Origin: SbD1 sp039679945 | GTDB taxonomy: Bacteria; Desulfobacterota; Syntrophobacteria; Syntrophobacterales; Syntrophobacteraceae | NCBI GenBank assembly: GCA_039679945.1 | Contig: JBDKTY010000168.1 | Span: forward strand, 5,793 to 69,792 | DNA length: 64,000 nt | Direction: 5' to 3' | Shown here: positions 18,822 through 27,856 of the stretch, piece by piece | How the letters are laid out: every line of letters begins with the position of its first letter | Numbering within the stretch: position 1 is the stretch's first letter | Notes under the pieces: model-generated | The model's input: only the letters and a program-made list of their open reading frames with translations | The model's database searches: none | What the model was told of the DNA's origin: nothing | Made by a program: the position numbers and the translations under genes

Positions 18822-19301
18822 TCAGTCGCCTGTCTTGGGTTTACTGTCCTTGCTATCCTTGCTGTCCATGCTCCCGAAAACGAACTTGGAAATGAGGCCC
18901 TCGATGTCGAGAGGAGGTTGCGTCTCCCTGATCGCTCCTCCGGGCTTAATGTAGTGGTCGGAAGCGCCCGGCGCAATGGAGACATACTTATCTCCGATGA
19001 TCCCCATCGTCTTAATCCCGGCGATGGCATCTTCCTCGAGCTGAACGTCATTGGAGATGCTCAGTATAAGCTCGGCCTGCCCGTTTTTGAGGTTGATCGT
19101 CTTGACCTCGCCAATGTTCACCCCGGCCATTGTCACGGGCGCCTTTGCCTTAAGACCCGAGACCGTGGGAAAGACAGCCCTGACATCATATTGTGTGCTG
19201 CCGAACCCAAGGTGGCCGAGGGTCAGGGCCAAATACCCCATGCACAGCAAGCCGACTATGAGAAAAATTCCAACGCTGAATTCCAGCCACTTTCTTTCCA
19301 T
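18822..19301 (-). CDS. mlaD: MlaD-type lipid-transport substrate-binding protein
   Basis: A 159-aa MCE-domain protein, anchored by one N-terminal TM helix (~8-28) and facing the periplasm. The MCE core has VRAVFPTVSGLKAKAPVTMAGV, IGEVKTI and MGIIGDKYVSI. The proteins form hexameric rings that hold phospholipid above the MlaFE transporter. It follows mlaE by 13 bases. The tail after the MCE domain is short and ends in a charged repeat DSKDSKDSK. No mlaC gene for the periplasmic shuttle follows. Confidence 0.93.
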   Translation of the reverse strand: MERKWLEFSVGIFLIVGLLCMGYLALTLGHLGFGSTQYDVRAVFPTVSGLKAKAPVTMAGVNIGEVKTINLKNGQAELILSISNDVQLEEDAIAGIKTMGIIGDKYVSIAPGASDHYIKPGGAIRETQPPLDIEGLISKFVFGSMDSKDSKDSKPKTGD

Positions 19302-19314
19302 TACTTTTCCTCAA

Positions 19315-20100
19315 TCAGATCAGGATCGACGTGATGACGTAATCACATATCAGAACTGAAATGGATGAGATAACGACCGCATTGGTTGTCGCGCGGCTCA
19401 CCTCTTCCGGCCCGAAGCTTCCTTCATCCACCCCCGCGTAAAATCCCTTGTAGGTACAGATCCAGATAATCAAAGCGGAAAAACAGAAAGATTTTACTAT
19501 GCCGAGGTATACATCACTCCATACGGCGCCGGTATTCACGCCGTCCCAGTAGGCGCCGCTGCTCACCCCCAGGAGTTCGACCCCGACCAGGTAACCGCCG
19601 AGAATTCCCACGACTGTGCAAAAGGACGTGAGCAACGGGAGTGCGACTATACAGGCCACGAACTTGGGAGTGATGAGATAGGAGTAAGGATCAATGGCCA
19701 TGCATTCCAGGGCATCGATCTGCTCCTCGATTCTCATAATGCCGATTTCGGCGGTAATGGCGGACCCGGCCCGGCCGGTCACCATCAGAGCCGTTAGCAC
19801 CGGCCCGAGTTCGCGCAGAAGGCTGAGCGCCACGGCCGATCCCAGCCAGCCCTCGGAACCGAACTTGGATAGAGTGTAATAACCCTGCAGTCCCAGCACC
19901 ATTCCGACGAAGGCGCCGGTAAATCCAATCACGGAAAAAGACTTGGACCCGATGAATTCGATCTGCTTCGCGATCGGCAACAGTTTAGCGGGAGGAACGA
20001 AAAGTCCGCGCACCGTATAGAGGAAAAAAATCCCAAAACGCCCAAGACTGAGTATCCGGTTGATGCCAAACGCTCCAAGCGCCTGGATGAGGTTCACCAT
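19315..20100 (-). CDS. mlaE: MlaE-family ABC transporter permease
   Basis: A 261-aa permease of the MlaE/YrbE family. It shows the conserved LRELGPVLTALMVTGRAGSAI and EIGIMRIEEQIDALECMAIDP segments and five or six hydrophobic helices. It forms the inner-membrane channel with the MlaF ATPase encoded 57 bp upstream and the MlaD ring encoded next. Together they move phospholipid between membranes to keep outer-membrane asymmetry, in a direction that is debated. Confidence 0.95.
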   Translation of the reverse strand: MVNLIQALGAFGINRILSLGRFGIFFLYTVRGLFVPPAKLLPIAKQIEFIGSKSFSVIGFTGAFVGMVLGLQGYYTLSKFGSEGWLGSAVALSLLRELGPVLTALMVTGRAGSAITAEIGIMRIEEQIDALECMAIDPYSYLITPKFVACIVALPLLTSFCTVVGILGGYLVGVELLGVSSGAYWDGVNTGAVWSDVYLGIVKSFCFSALIIWICTYKGFYAGVDEGSFGPEEVSRATTNAVVISSISVLICDYVITSILI

Positions 20101-20157
20101 TCAACTCTCCCTTCCGGGGCATGTGCGGCAATATTCCCATTCGTCGGCATCGGTAAA

Positions 20158-20955
20158 TCACTTCCCCCTTTTCAGGATATGCTCATAGTAAGAGTCCATA
20201 TTCACGTGCATGGGGTCAGCTTCTCTGCTCAAGAACTGGCGCACTCTGGGATCGTCGCTGTTTCTCACCTCTTCGGGAACTCCCGCCGCCATGACCATGC
20301 CTTTATCCATCATCACAATCTGATCGGCAATCTTAAAAGCGCTTTCCAACTCATGAGTGACCACGACCAGCGTCATACCGAGTGTTTCGCGTAAATCCAG
20401 AAGCATGCGATCGAGTCCGGCGGCAGTGATCGGATCAAGTCCGGAGGAGGGTTCATCAACAAAGAGCACTTCCGGGTCCATTGCCAGCGCACGGGCAAGT
20501 CCGGCCCTTTTGCGCATGCCTCCGCTAAGCTGGGACGGCATGAAATCGCAAAAATCGGAGAGCCCGACCATATTGAGCTTCATCAGCCCCATAATGCGAA
20601 TGGTCTCAGGGGCTAGCTTGGTATGCACTTTCAAGGGGACCGCGATGTTCTCCCTCAGGCTCATGGAATTAAAAAGCGCGCCGCCCTGGAAAAGGACACC
20701 GATCCTGCGCCTGTAAGCCATCAGTTGACTTTCGGAAAATCCGCCAAGGTCCTCATCCTCGATCATTATCTCGCCGGAATCGGTATGCTTGAGCCCGACA
20801 AGATGGCGCAGAAGCGTAGTCTTCCCACAACCGCTCACACCCATAATGACCGTGACCCGGTTTTTCGGGATCCCGAATTTCACATCGAAAAGGACCTGGC
20901 GGCCTCTGTAAAAGCTGTTCAGGCCGCGGATCGCTATCAAATCGGTTGAAGCCAT
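20158..20955 (-). CDS. mlaF: MlaF-type ABC transporter ATPase
   Basis: A 265-aa ATPase energising the MlaE permease. Walker A is GVSGCGKTTLL, signature LSGGMRKRAGLARAL and Walker B VLFVDEPSSGLDP. The H-loop histidine is in VVTHEL. LSGGMRKRAGLARA is the MlaF/Ttg2A form of the signature. It starts six bases after the STAS-domain gene, so the order is STAS-F-E-D, unlike E. coli where the STAS subunit gene mlaB is last. Confidence 0.95.
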   Translation of the reverse strand: MASTDLIAIRGLNSFYRGRQVLFDVKFGIPKNRVTVIMGVSGCGKTTLLRHLVGLKHTDSGEIMIEDEDLGGFSESQLMAYRRRIGVLFQGGALFNSMSLRENIAVPLKVHTKLAPETIRIMGLMKLNMVGLSDFCDFMPSQLSGGMRKRAGLARALAMDPEVLFVDEPSSGLDPITAAGLDRMLLDLRETLGMTLVVVTHELESAFKIADQIVMMDKGMVMAAGVPEEVRNSDDPRVRQFLSREADPMHVNMDSYYEHILKRGK

Positions 20956-20961
20956 ACGCGG

Positions 20962-21291
20962 TTACTTTTTGTCCGTGACTACTACATTTTTGAAAATTTC
21001 ATCCAGTTGGGAAAGCGAGATCATCCTGGCGGTATTGTCGTCTATTCCCGATATTTTGAGTCGTCCGCCCTGCTTCAACACGGCCCTGAGAATCTCGACC
21101 ATCACGGCAATACAGCAGGTATCCGTACAGACAGCGTTGGAAAAGTTGATCTCTATTTCGCGAGCGCCCTTTTCGCGTGCAAGCTTGAGAATATCTCTGC
21201 GAAGCTGGGGGGCGGTATTTCTATCAAAACGTCCGTCGAGTTCCATGACGGTAAGGTTTGGGGTGGGGTAGTTGATTTGACACTTTACCAT
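20962..21291 (-). CDS. STAS-domain protein, probable MlaB-like regulatory subunit
   Basis: A 109-aa STAS domain protein. The fold begins VMELDGRFDRNTAPQLRRD and continues with REIEINFSNAVCTDTCC and LKISGIDDNTARMI. In E. coli MlaB binds MlaF and is needed for transport, and a threonine in its loop is important. Here the loop reads CTDTCC, so the usual small-residue pattern is altered. It is the first gene of the mla operon. The ATG at 21291, after GGAGAAGAGG, is preferred to an in-frame ATG at 21324. It could instead be an anti-anti-sigma protein, but its place argues for MlaB. Confidence 0.8.
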   Translation of the reverse strand: MVKCQINYPTPNLTVMELDGRFDRNTAPQLRRDILKLAREKGAREIEINFSNAVCTDTCCIAVMVEILRAVLKQGGRLKISGIDDNTARMISLSQLDEIFKNVVVTDKK

Positions 21292-21557
21292 TTTCCTCTT
21301 CTCCAGTGACGACTGCGGGTTCACATCGAGTATCCTATCCTGCTCGATTTTTTCGGTCCAGCCGAGCAGTTCATTTTATAGAACAATGAACGACAAAGAT
21401 AAATCCATAAATGCTATCTCAAATTTTTGTACCCGCCCTCTGATTTTGGTATAAGGGTGTGGTGCCGGGTTCTGCCGCCCGCCTGATCGGACCGCGGACT
21501 ACCCGGCCGCCCCGGGAAAAGGTAATATTCAACACGCAAGATCCTCAAGGAGGGGGC

Positions 21558-22085
21558 ATGAACGAAGCAGTACAGGAATCCGGCATTCTGAAAGCATTAT
21601 ACGAGCGCAGGAGTATCCGCCACTTTCTCGCGGATGCCACCGTCGATCATAAACTCATTACGGAGGCGCTCAGGGCCGCTTCATGGGCCCCATCCGGCTT
21701 GAACAACCAACCCTGGAGGTTTGCCGTTGTTCGTGACCCGGAGATAAAGGATAAACTGGCCGGCCTGACCAGATACTCCGCCACCATTAAATCAGCCGCC
21801 GTGCTCGTTCCCGTGTTTCTCGACAGGCAGGAATCGTATGATTATACGAAGGACTGCCAGGCGATCGGAGCATGCGTGCAGAACCTGCTGCTGGCGCTGC
21901 ATTCATTCGGACTCGGGGCCGTGTGGCTTGGAGAGATTCTGAAAAACAAGGACAGGGTCCTTGAGATACTCGGACTGCCGGACAGAATGGAACTCATGGC
22001 GGTGGTCGCGGTGGGATATCCCGCGCACCGGAATCAGAGTTCTCACAGACGGCCCATCGAAGAGCTGATCGTGTACGAAAAATAG
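21558..22085 (+). CDS. Nitroreductase-family FMN protein
   Basis: A 175-aa nitroreductase-like flavoprotein. It has the N-terminal FMN-binding RRSIRHFL, ASWAPSGLNNQPWRF, and the C-terminal AVGYPAHR segment. It probably reduces a quinone, nitro or related substrate with NAD(P)H as a homodimer; the substrate is unknown. ATG 21558 follows a strong AAGGAGGGGG. Longer in-frame extensions back to 21459 have no support. The gene diverges from the mla operon across a 266-bp intergenic region. Confidence 0.9.
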   Translation: MNEAVQESGILKALYERRSIRHFLADATVDHKLITEALRAASWAPSGLNNQPWRFAVVRDPEIKDKLAGLTRYSATIKSAAVLVPVFLDRQESYDYTKDCQAIGACVQNLLLALHSFGLGAVWLGEILKNKDRVLEILGLPDRMELMAVVAVGYPAHRNQSSHRRPIEELIVYEK

Positions 22086-22180
22086 CGCGGCGATTGCACG
22101 CGGAAGTCCCAAAACGCTCATAATCCATGAGCAAATGAGAGCCGGCACGAACCTAACACTATTGATCCGAGGGGGGAGAT

Positions 22181-22663
22181 ATGAGAATCCGCAAAATCAG
22201 CGGAAGATTCTGGGTCGTTTTCGCGTGTTCGATCTTTCTTCTGGCCCTTTACGGGTGCAACCGTTCCAGTTCGCCACCCCCGAACCCCGTGGCGCAACAG
22301 CCTTCATCGCCACCTCCACCTCCCGTTCAGTCCTCCGCCCCAACGCCGCCAAGACCCCAGTTCCTGGATTTTCCCGACATTCCCATCCCCACGGAACTCG
22401 ATCTGCGCGCCGATGATTCCTACGTGTTTCAGGCCGGGAACATGAAAACGGGGATACTTACGCTACGCGGCCGCGTTGATATCAATTCCCTGATCAGCTT
22501 CTTCACCATGGCGCTCCCCCGCGAGGGCTGGAAGCCACGGGGGCAGTTCCGGTATAAGAGGTCCGCGCTGATCTTCGAAAAACCCGAAAAAACCTGTGTG
22601 ATTCTCGTCCACGAGGGCCCCATATATACTTATGTCGAAATTTATGTCGCGCCCATGACGTAG
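22181..22663 (+). CDS. Lipoprotein of unknown function
   Basis: A 160-aa predicted lipoprotein: basic N-terminus, hydrophobic helix and lipobox LALYGC, so Cys27 would be the first mature residue. A Pro/Ser-rich linker (about residues 31-62) follows. The ~90-residue C-terminal domain contains IPIPTELDL, a GILTLRGRVD strand, FFTMALPREGWKPRG and YVEIYVAP. This alpha/beta pattern is seen in small deltaproteobacterial lipoproteins I cannot name. It lies between a nitroreductase gene and coaBC with no tight coupling. Confidence 0.82.
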   Translation: MRIRKISGRFWVVFACSIFLLALYGCNRSSSPPPNPVAQQPSSPPPPPVQSSAPTPPRPQFLDFPDIPIPTELDLRADDSYVFQAGNMKTGILTLRGRVDINSLISFFTMALPREGWKPRGQFRYKRSALIFEKPEKTCVILVHEGPIYTYVEIYVAPMT

Positions 22664-22870
22664 GGTTACAATACCGGATCGCGGACTGTTTTGCTCGCGG
22701 TGCTTTTCCGGCGGGCGCTGCCTGTCCCCTGAACAGGGATTTGGCTACCGGATAGCCGGTTGGATCGTCTTCCCCGGCAGCGGGTCAGTGTCGCGCGACA
22801 CGGACGGTTGCGACCGGGCGCGGTCCGATTTTACTCTCAACCTGAACTGCTCGATTCACGGGGAACTTTA

Positions 22871-24082
22871 ATGCTCAAGGATAAATCAGTTCTCCTCGGT
22901 GTCAGCGGCGGCATAGCCGCTTACAAGTCCGCGGAACTCATCAGACTTCTGATCAAGGATGGCGCGTCCGTTCGCGTGGTAATGACCGCCAACGCGGGAC
23001 AGTTCGTCACCCCCCTCACCTACCAGGCCCTTTCCGGCTACCCGGTCGGAACCGACCTGTTCGGTCTCGAGGCCGAAGCCAGAATCGGTCATATCCATCA
23101 GGCGAGAATGGCGGACCTCGTCATACTCGCACCGGCCACCGCGAATCTTATCGCTAAAATGGCTGCCGGCATCGCCGACGATTACCTGACTACGGTGCTG
23201 CTCGCCACTACGGCCCCCACTCTGGTCTGTCCGGCGATGAACGTGAAGATGTGGGAGCATCCCGCCACGCAAAGGAACCTCAAGGTCCTCGTCGAGCTTG
23301 GCTACAGGATTCAGGACCCTTCCCGCGGCTCTCTCGCATGCGGGGAGGAAGGAATGGGCAGGCTGGCCGAACTGAGCGACATCATGGAGTCGGCAAGACG
23401 CATCCTGACCCCTCCCAGTCTCGCCGGGAAAAGCGTACTCGTGAGCGCGGGGCCCACCTGGGAGCCTTTCGATCCCGTTCGCTTCATCAGCAATCCGTCC
23501 AGCGGCAAGATGGGATACGCCCTGGCCGCCATCGCGGCACGAAGATCCGCCAAAGTCCACCTGGTTTCCGGCCCCTGTTCTCTTGCCCCCCCCGCGGGGG
23601 TCGAACGGATATGCGTGACGACCGCCCTCCAGATGCGCGACGCCGTAACCGCTCTGGCTCCGACAATGGATGCAATAGTAATGGCCGCCGCCGTCAGCGA
23701 CTACAGACCGACGGAACCGGCCCCGCTTAAGATGAAGAAAGACTCCATCGATCGGATTGCAACATTGGAACCTAACCCTGACATCCTCGCCACGCTGGGC
23801 GAGTCCAAGCCACCCGCACAGGTGCTTGTGGGGTTTGCGGCCGAAACGGACAATGTCCTTGAACACGCAAGGGCAAAACTTGTCCGCAAGAACCTTGATT
23901 TCATAGTTGCGAACGATCTTACTAAAAAAGGCTCGGGATTCGCCACGGATACGAACGAAGTCAGAATTCTGGAGCGCGGCGGCGCCATATTGGAGCTGCC
24001 CCCTCTTACCAAGGAAGAAGTTGCCACGCGGGTGTGGGACAGGATCGAGAAAATCCTGGCGGGTGAGAAACAGCATGCCTGA
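22871..24082 (+). CDS. coaBC: Bifunctional phosphopantothenoylcysteine decarboxylase/synthase CoaBC
   Basis: CoaBC ligates cysteine to 4'-phosphopantothenate (CoaB) and decarboxylates the product (CoaC) in CoA synthesis. The FMN-dependent CoaC half has GVSGGIAAYK, the HIHQARMAD segment with the catalytic His, and PAMNVKMW with LACGEEGMGRL. The CoaB half has SAGPTWEPFDPVRFISNPSSG and NDLTKKGSGF. The protein is 403 aa from ATG 22871. A longer frame back to 22760 adds a non-conserved extension. It overlaps the UDG gene by eight bases. Confidence 0.96.
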   Translation: MLKDKSVLLGVSGGIAAYKSAELIRLLIKDGASVRVVMTANAGQFVTPLTYQALSGYPVGTDLFGLEAEARIGHIHQARMADLVILAPATANLIAKMAAGIADDYLTTVLLATTAPTLVCPAMNVKMWEHPATQRNLKVLVELGYRIQDPSRGSLACGEEGMGRLAELSDIMESARRILTPPSLAGKSVLVSAGPTWEPFDPVRFISNPSSGKMGYALAAIAARRSAKVHLVSGPCSLAPPAGVERICVTTALQMRDAVTALAPTMDAIVMAAAVSDYRPTEPAPLKMKKDSIDRIATLEPNPDILATLGESKPPAQVLVGFAAETDNVLEHARAKLVRKNLDFIVANDLTKKGSGFATDTNEVRILERGGAILELPPLTKEEVATRVWDRIEKILAGEKQHA

Positions 24083-25079
24083 TGAGAATACCACGCGGGA
24101 GCTGTCGGATCTTCTCGGACAATTGCGGTGGACGCTCACGGGAGCGAGGGCCGGCGGTGTCCTGGACTGGGCCCGGGCCCCTTCCGGAAAACAACTGGAG
24201 GCCGGGCCGCGGGAGGAACCAAACGAGGAGCCACGGTTCATGACACCCGCGCCTCCGGGTGACCATCCGCACCGCGAGCGGATGAATCCCGTCCCTCCTC
24301 TCTCCGAAACTCCGCGAGCCCCGCACCCGCCTGCATTGCATGCGCCTGACAGTACCTGTTCGGCGGAGTTCAGGGGAGTTGAACCGCATCGAACCGGCGG
24401 CGCAACGCGCATCCCGGCGGCAGCCAAACAGGCGCCGCCCTCCGAGGACCAGGAGGCGGCAACATCCGATCCCCGGCAGTCTTGCGTTCCAACACCGCCA
24501 TCAACTCAGGGACCGGAGAGCCTGCAAGCCGCCCTGTCCGAGATCAGGGCCTCGCTTGGTGATTGCGGCAGGTGCGGTCTTCATTCGGCGCGCCGCAACC
24601 TGGTCTTTGGCGAAGGCTCCGCGCATAGTGGTCTGGTATTCGTGGGCGAAGGTCCGGGGTACGAGGAGGACCAGCATGGCCGCCCGTTTGTCGGCCGGGC
24701 CGGCAAATTGCTCGACAAGATGATCCAGGCGATCGGTCTGAAGCGCGAGGACGTCTTTATCTGCAATGTAGTCAAATGCCGCCCGCCTGAAAACCGCACC
24801 CCCGTTCCCGACGAGGTTGCCGCCTGCTCCCCCTTTCTCTTCAGGCAACTGGAGGCCCTCAGACCCAAGGCAATCTGCGCCCTCGGCGTAAGCGCCGCCC
24901 AGACCATCCTCGGAAATACGCGGCCGATTTCGGCCCTCCGGGGAAGGATTCACTTCTGGCGTGGCTATCCCCTTATTTGTACATACCACCCGGCTTACCT
25001 TCTTAGAAGCTCTCACCAGAAAGCGGCGGCCTGGCAGGATTTAAAGGAAGTCCGCCGCCTTCTTGACCCGGCGCCCTGA
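24075..25079 (+). CDS. Family-4 (Fe-S) uracil-DNA glycosylase with long N-terminal linker
   Basis: The last ~190 residues are a family-4 UDG that excises uracil from DNA. Cysteine ligands for the 4Fe-4S cluster appear as CGRC, VKCRPPENRTP and a fourth Cys 16 residues later. Motif A GEGPGYEEDQHGRPFVG and the HPAYLL motif are present. The first ~145 residues are Pro/Arg/Glu-rich and low in complexity, probably disordered, with only a short helix at the start. The start ATG 24075 overlaps the coaBC end. A frame further upstream overlaps coaBC deeply and is rejected. Confidence 0.92.
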   Translation: MPDENTTRELSDLLGQLRWTLTGARAGGVLDWARAPSGKQLEAGPREEPNEEPRFMTPAPPGDHPHRERMNPVPPLSETPRAPHPPALHAPDSTCSAEFRGVEPHRTGGATRIPAAAKQAPPSEDQEAATSDPRQSCVPTPPSTQGPESLQAALSEIRASLGDCGRCGLHSARRNLVFGEGSAHSGLVFVGEGPGYEEDQHGRPFVGRAGKLLDKMIQAIGLKREDVFICNVVKCRPPENRTPVPDEVAACSPFLFRQLEALRPKAICALGVSAAQTILGNTRPISALRGRIHFWRGYPLICTYHPAYLLRSSHQKAAAWQDLKEVRRLLDPAP

Positions 25080-25711
25080 TGCCGCCGCAAACAAAGCGGC
25101 AATGAACTGAACGTATCCTCCGTCCGGTTTTCCCAATCAAAAAACATAATCCGTCTTCCCCTGTGACGACCGGAGATCTTTCTCTCGCACACCCACGCCA
25201 GGCGCTGGGGATCGTCGATCAGGACGAATTGCCGCCCTCCGTATCTTTCTCTCGCGCACCCGCGCGAGGCGCTGGTCTGCACCACTATGGGAAAGGATTC
25301 TGCACCAACATCTTTCTCTCGCACACCCACGCCAGGCGCTGGGCAGACTGTCCGCTGTCAATGGCTGACCCCTCTGGAAGCGGCAGCGACAAGAAAATCG
25401 TTTTTCCTGTTTGGTTGTGAACCCCTGCTCATGGTAGTCTAGACCAATGTGGATCTTTGCGCGCCCTGTCAGGATGCAAAATGGATATTGACGTTTGTTA
25501 TGCCGGGAACAGTGGCTTTTCACGCGACGGGTCGGCACTTTATATGGGATATAATGCTGTCAGCTCAGGCCCCTAAAGGCCCTGCCCGCACCTCCTGTTG
25601 CGGCCATTCCTCAATCTGGTATAATATTTCCGTACGGGCAACTAATCTGAATAATTAACCACGCCCTCATTTGCATGGGGCGCACTTGAAAGGCAGGGAG
25701 AGAATTCCGCG
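25080..25711. other. Intergenic region between UDG and NfeD genes
   Basis: 632 bp without a supported gene. It holds the three-copy repeat at 25176-25343. The remainder (25344-25711) has only short unsupported reading frames; the last 90 bases before 25712 are AT-rich and probably contain the nfeD promoter. Confidence 0.6.
25176..25343. repeat. Three-copy interspersed repeat, 67-bp period (CRISPR-like geometry)
   Basis: A ~33-35-nt unit beginning ATCTTTCTCTCGC and ending CAGGCGCTGG occurs at 25176-25210, 25243-25275 and 25310-25343. The starts are exactly 67 bp apart. The 32- and 34-nt intervals between the copies are unrelated to each other. Outer copies are nearly identical; the middle copy differs at several positions (CACCCGCGCGAGG in place of CACCCACGCCAGG). 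Geometry resembles a minimal CRISPR array, but there are no cas genes in the window and only three copies, so a dispersed intergenic repeat is equally possible. Confidence 0.7.
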
Positions 25712-27019
25712 ATGTTGCCTATTCGAAAATACCTGTTTGTTCTGGCGTGCGCGGCTCTTGCACTGGCCATGGCAGCTCGCGCGTACGGCGGATCGGAGGA
25801 CCGGCATATCAACATTATTGAAATCCGCGACTCCGTCAATCCGGCCGCCGAGGACTTCCTGAAGCAGTCAATCGAACTCTCCGCTCAGGAGCATGCGGAG
25901 TTCCTGATTGTGCTTCTCGATACCCCGGGCGGGCTTATGACCTCCATGCGCGGAATGGCACAAGCGGTTCTCAATTCCGAGGTCCCCGTTGTCGTCTACG
26001 TTTCCCCGAGCGGAGCGCAGGCGGCATCGGCCGGCGTGTTCGTGACGGCCGCCGCCGACGTGGCGGCAATGGCCCCCGGGACCAACATTGGGGCGGCCCA
26101 CCCCGTGACGGGTGAAGGAGGTGATATCCCAAAGACAATGAATGAGAAGGTCATGAACGACATGCAGGCCTTCGCGAGAAGCATTGCCCAGCAGAGGGGG
26201 CGAAATGCCGATTGGCTCGAAGATGCCGTCAAATCCAGCGTATCCGCGACAGCGGAGGAAGCTTTCAGGGAGAATGTAATAGATCTGGTTGCCGACACCC
26301 TTCCCGTTCTTATTTCGAAGCTTGACGGCTGGCAACTCCAGCGCAAGGGACAAACCATCGTCCTCAACACGCGCGGAATCCGCCTGCGTACAATTGATGC
26401 CGGCTGGCAGTACAGTATTCTCCGGATCATCAGCAACCCGAATCTGGCCTACATACTGCTCATGATCGGACTCGCCGGGCTTTACTTCGAACTCTCCAGT
26501 CCGGGAGCCGTGCTCCCCGGAGTCGTGGGCGGAGTATCCCTCATCCTTGCGCTCTACGCGCTTCAGACACTTCCCGTCAATTATGCCGGGTTTCTCATAA
26601 TTCTCCTGGCGGTTATCTTTTTCATCCTCGAGATCAAGGTTGCGTCCTATGGCATGCTCAGCATTGCAGGGGTACTGTGCCTCGTGCTCGGCTCCCTGAT
26701 GCTGTTCAGGTTTCCCGAACAGCCGATGCAGCTTGCATGGTCGGTTTTCATACCTACCGTGGCGGTGATTTCACTCTTTTTCATTGCCGTGGCGGCGCTT
26801 GCTTTTCGCGCTCAGGCAAGTACGCCCCAAACAGGCGCCGAAGCACTGGTCGGACTCATTGCCGAAGTCACGACCGATATCGATCTCGAGGGCAAAGTCT
26901 TCGTGAATGGTGAACTGTGGAATGCCCAAGCGCAAGAAAAAATCAGCACAGGAGAAAGGGTGGAAGTGGTAGCGGTGCATAATTTGAAGTTGCAAGTGAA
27001 AAAAATCGGTGGTAGATAG
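25712..27019 (+). CDS. NfeD-family membrane serine protease (ClpP-class plus NfeD)
   Basis: A 435-aa NfeD1b-type protein. A signal peptide (~1-26) leads into a ClpP-class protease domain with LLDTPGGLMTSMRGM and the nucleophile region SPSGAQAASAGVFV, and NIGAAHPV. Four or five TM helices (~240-375) follow. The C-terminal OB-fold NfeD domain begins near GAEALVGLIAEV. Partner genes encode SPFH/slipin proteins, and one follows here 54 bp downstream. In archaea this pair cleaves the C-terminus of stomatin. The role here is presumably membrane microdomain quality control. Confidence 0.94.
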   Translation: MLPIRKYLFVLACAALALAMAARAYGGSEDRHINIIEIRDSVNPAAEDFLKQSIELSAQEHAEFLIVLLDTPGGLMTSMRGMAQAVLNSEVPVVVYVSPSGAQAASAGVFVTAAADVAAMAPGTNIGAAHPVTGEGGDIPKTMNEKVMNDMQAFARSIAQQRGRNADWLEDAVKSSVSATAEEAFRENVIDLVADTLPVLISKLDGWQLQRKGQTIVLNTRGIRLRTIDAGWQYSILRIISNPNLAYILLMIGLAGLYFELSSPGAVLPGVVGGVSLILALYALQTLPVNYAGFLIILLAVIFFILEIKVASYGMLSIAGVLCLVLGSLMLFRFPEQPMQLAWSVFIPTVAVISLFFIAVAALAFRAQASTPQTGAEALVGLIAEVTTDIDLEGKVFVNGELWNAQAQEKISTGERVEVVAVHNLKLQVKKIGGR

Positions 27020-27073
27020 TGAAAATTAGCTCTTGTAAGTTTTGCGCGGACCTGCGACCTTTGGAGTGAAATA

Positions 27074-27850
27074 ATGCCTTACGGAATGGCGATAGTCGTC
27101 GTTCTTGCCATACTGTTTTTGGCGAACGCGATCAGGATTTTGAATGAGTATGAACGCGGCGTGATATTCCGGCTCGGACGTGTTATCCGGGCTAAAGGAC
27201 CGGGGCTGATTCTTCTGATCCCGATAATTGACAAAATGCAGAAGGTAAGCTTACGGTTGATCGCGGCCGATGTTCCCACCCAGGATGTAATCACGCGAGA
27301 CAACGTTTCGGTAAAAGTGAACGCGGTGATCTATTTCCGGGTGGTCGATCCGGTGAAAGCCATAATTTCGGTTGAGAACTACCTGTACGCTACCAGTCAG
27401 TTATCGCAGACTACTCTGCGAAGTGTTTGCGGACAGGCCGCTCTTGACGATTTGCTCTCGGAACGAGACAAAATCAACGCGCATATTCAGGAGATTCTCG
27501 ACAGACATACCGAACCCTGGGGAATCAAAGTTTCGGTTGTCGAGCTAAAACAGATAGACCTGCCCCAGGAAATGCAGCGGGCAATGGCAAAACAGGCCGA
27601 AGCCGAACGTGAACGACGTGCGAAAGTGATCAATGCGGAGGGTGAGTTCCAGGCGGCAACCCGTCTATCCGAAGCAGCGGCGATAATCCAGGAGCAACCG
27701 ATAGCTCTCCAGTTGCGCTACCTGCAAACCCTCCGGGAGATTGCGGCGGAACACAATTCAACAACTTTGTTTCCGATTCCAATTGATTTGTTCAAGCCTT
27801 TCCTGAGAATTTCTGAATTATTGGATAAGGGGAAAGGGAATAAGGAGTAA
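27074..27850 (+). CDS. Slipin/stomatin-family SPFH protein
   Basis: A 258-aa SPFH protein with one N-terminal membrane segment (~4-22), then the band-7 domain starting EYERGVIFRLGR. It contains PTQDVITRDNVSVKVNAV and VELKQIDLPQEMQRAM, followed by the EAERERRAKVINAEGE coiled coil typical of slipins. It oligomerises on the inner membrane. It is the usual partner and substrate of the NfeD protease encoded immediately upstream. Confidence 0.95.
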   Translation: MPYGMAIVVVLAILFLANAIRILNEYERGVIFRLGRVIRAKGPGLILLIPIIDKMQKVSLRLIAADVPTQDVITRDNVSVKVNAVIYFRVVDPVKAIISVENYLYATSQLSQTTLRSVCGQAALDDLLSERDKINAHIQEILDRHTEPWGIKVSVVELKQIDLPQEMQRAMAKQAEAERERRAKVINAEGEFQAATRLSEAAAIIQEQPIALQLRYLQTLREIAAEHNSTTLFPIPIDLFKPFLRISELLDKGKGNKE

Positions 27851-27856
27851 TTCAAG

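Noticed and set aside
22886..24427. 513-codon minus-strand frame opposite coaBC and UDG
   Set aside because: Antisense to two well-supported genes and without recognisable domains.
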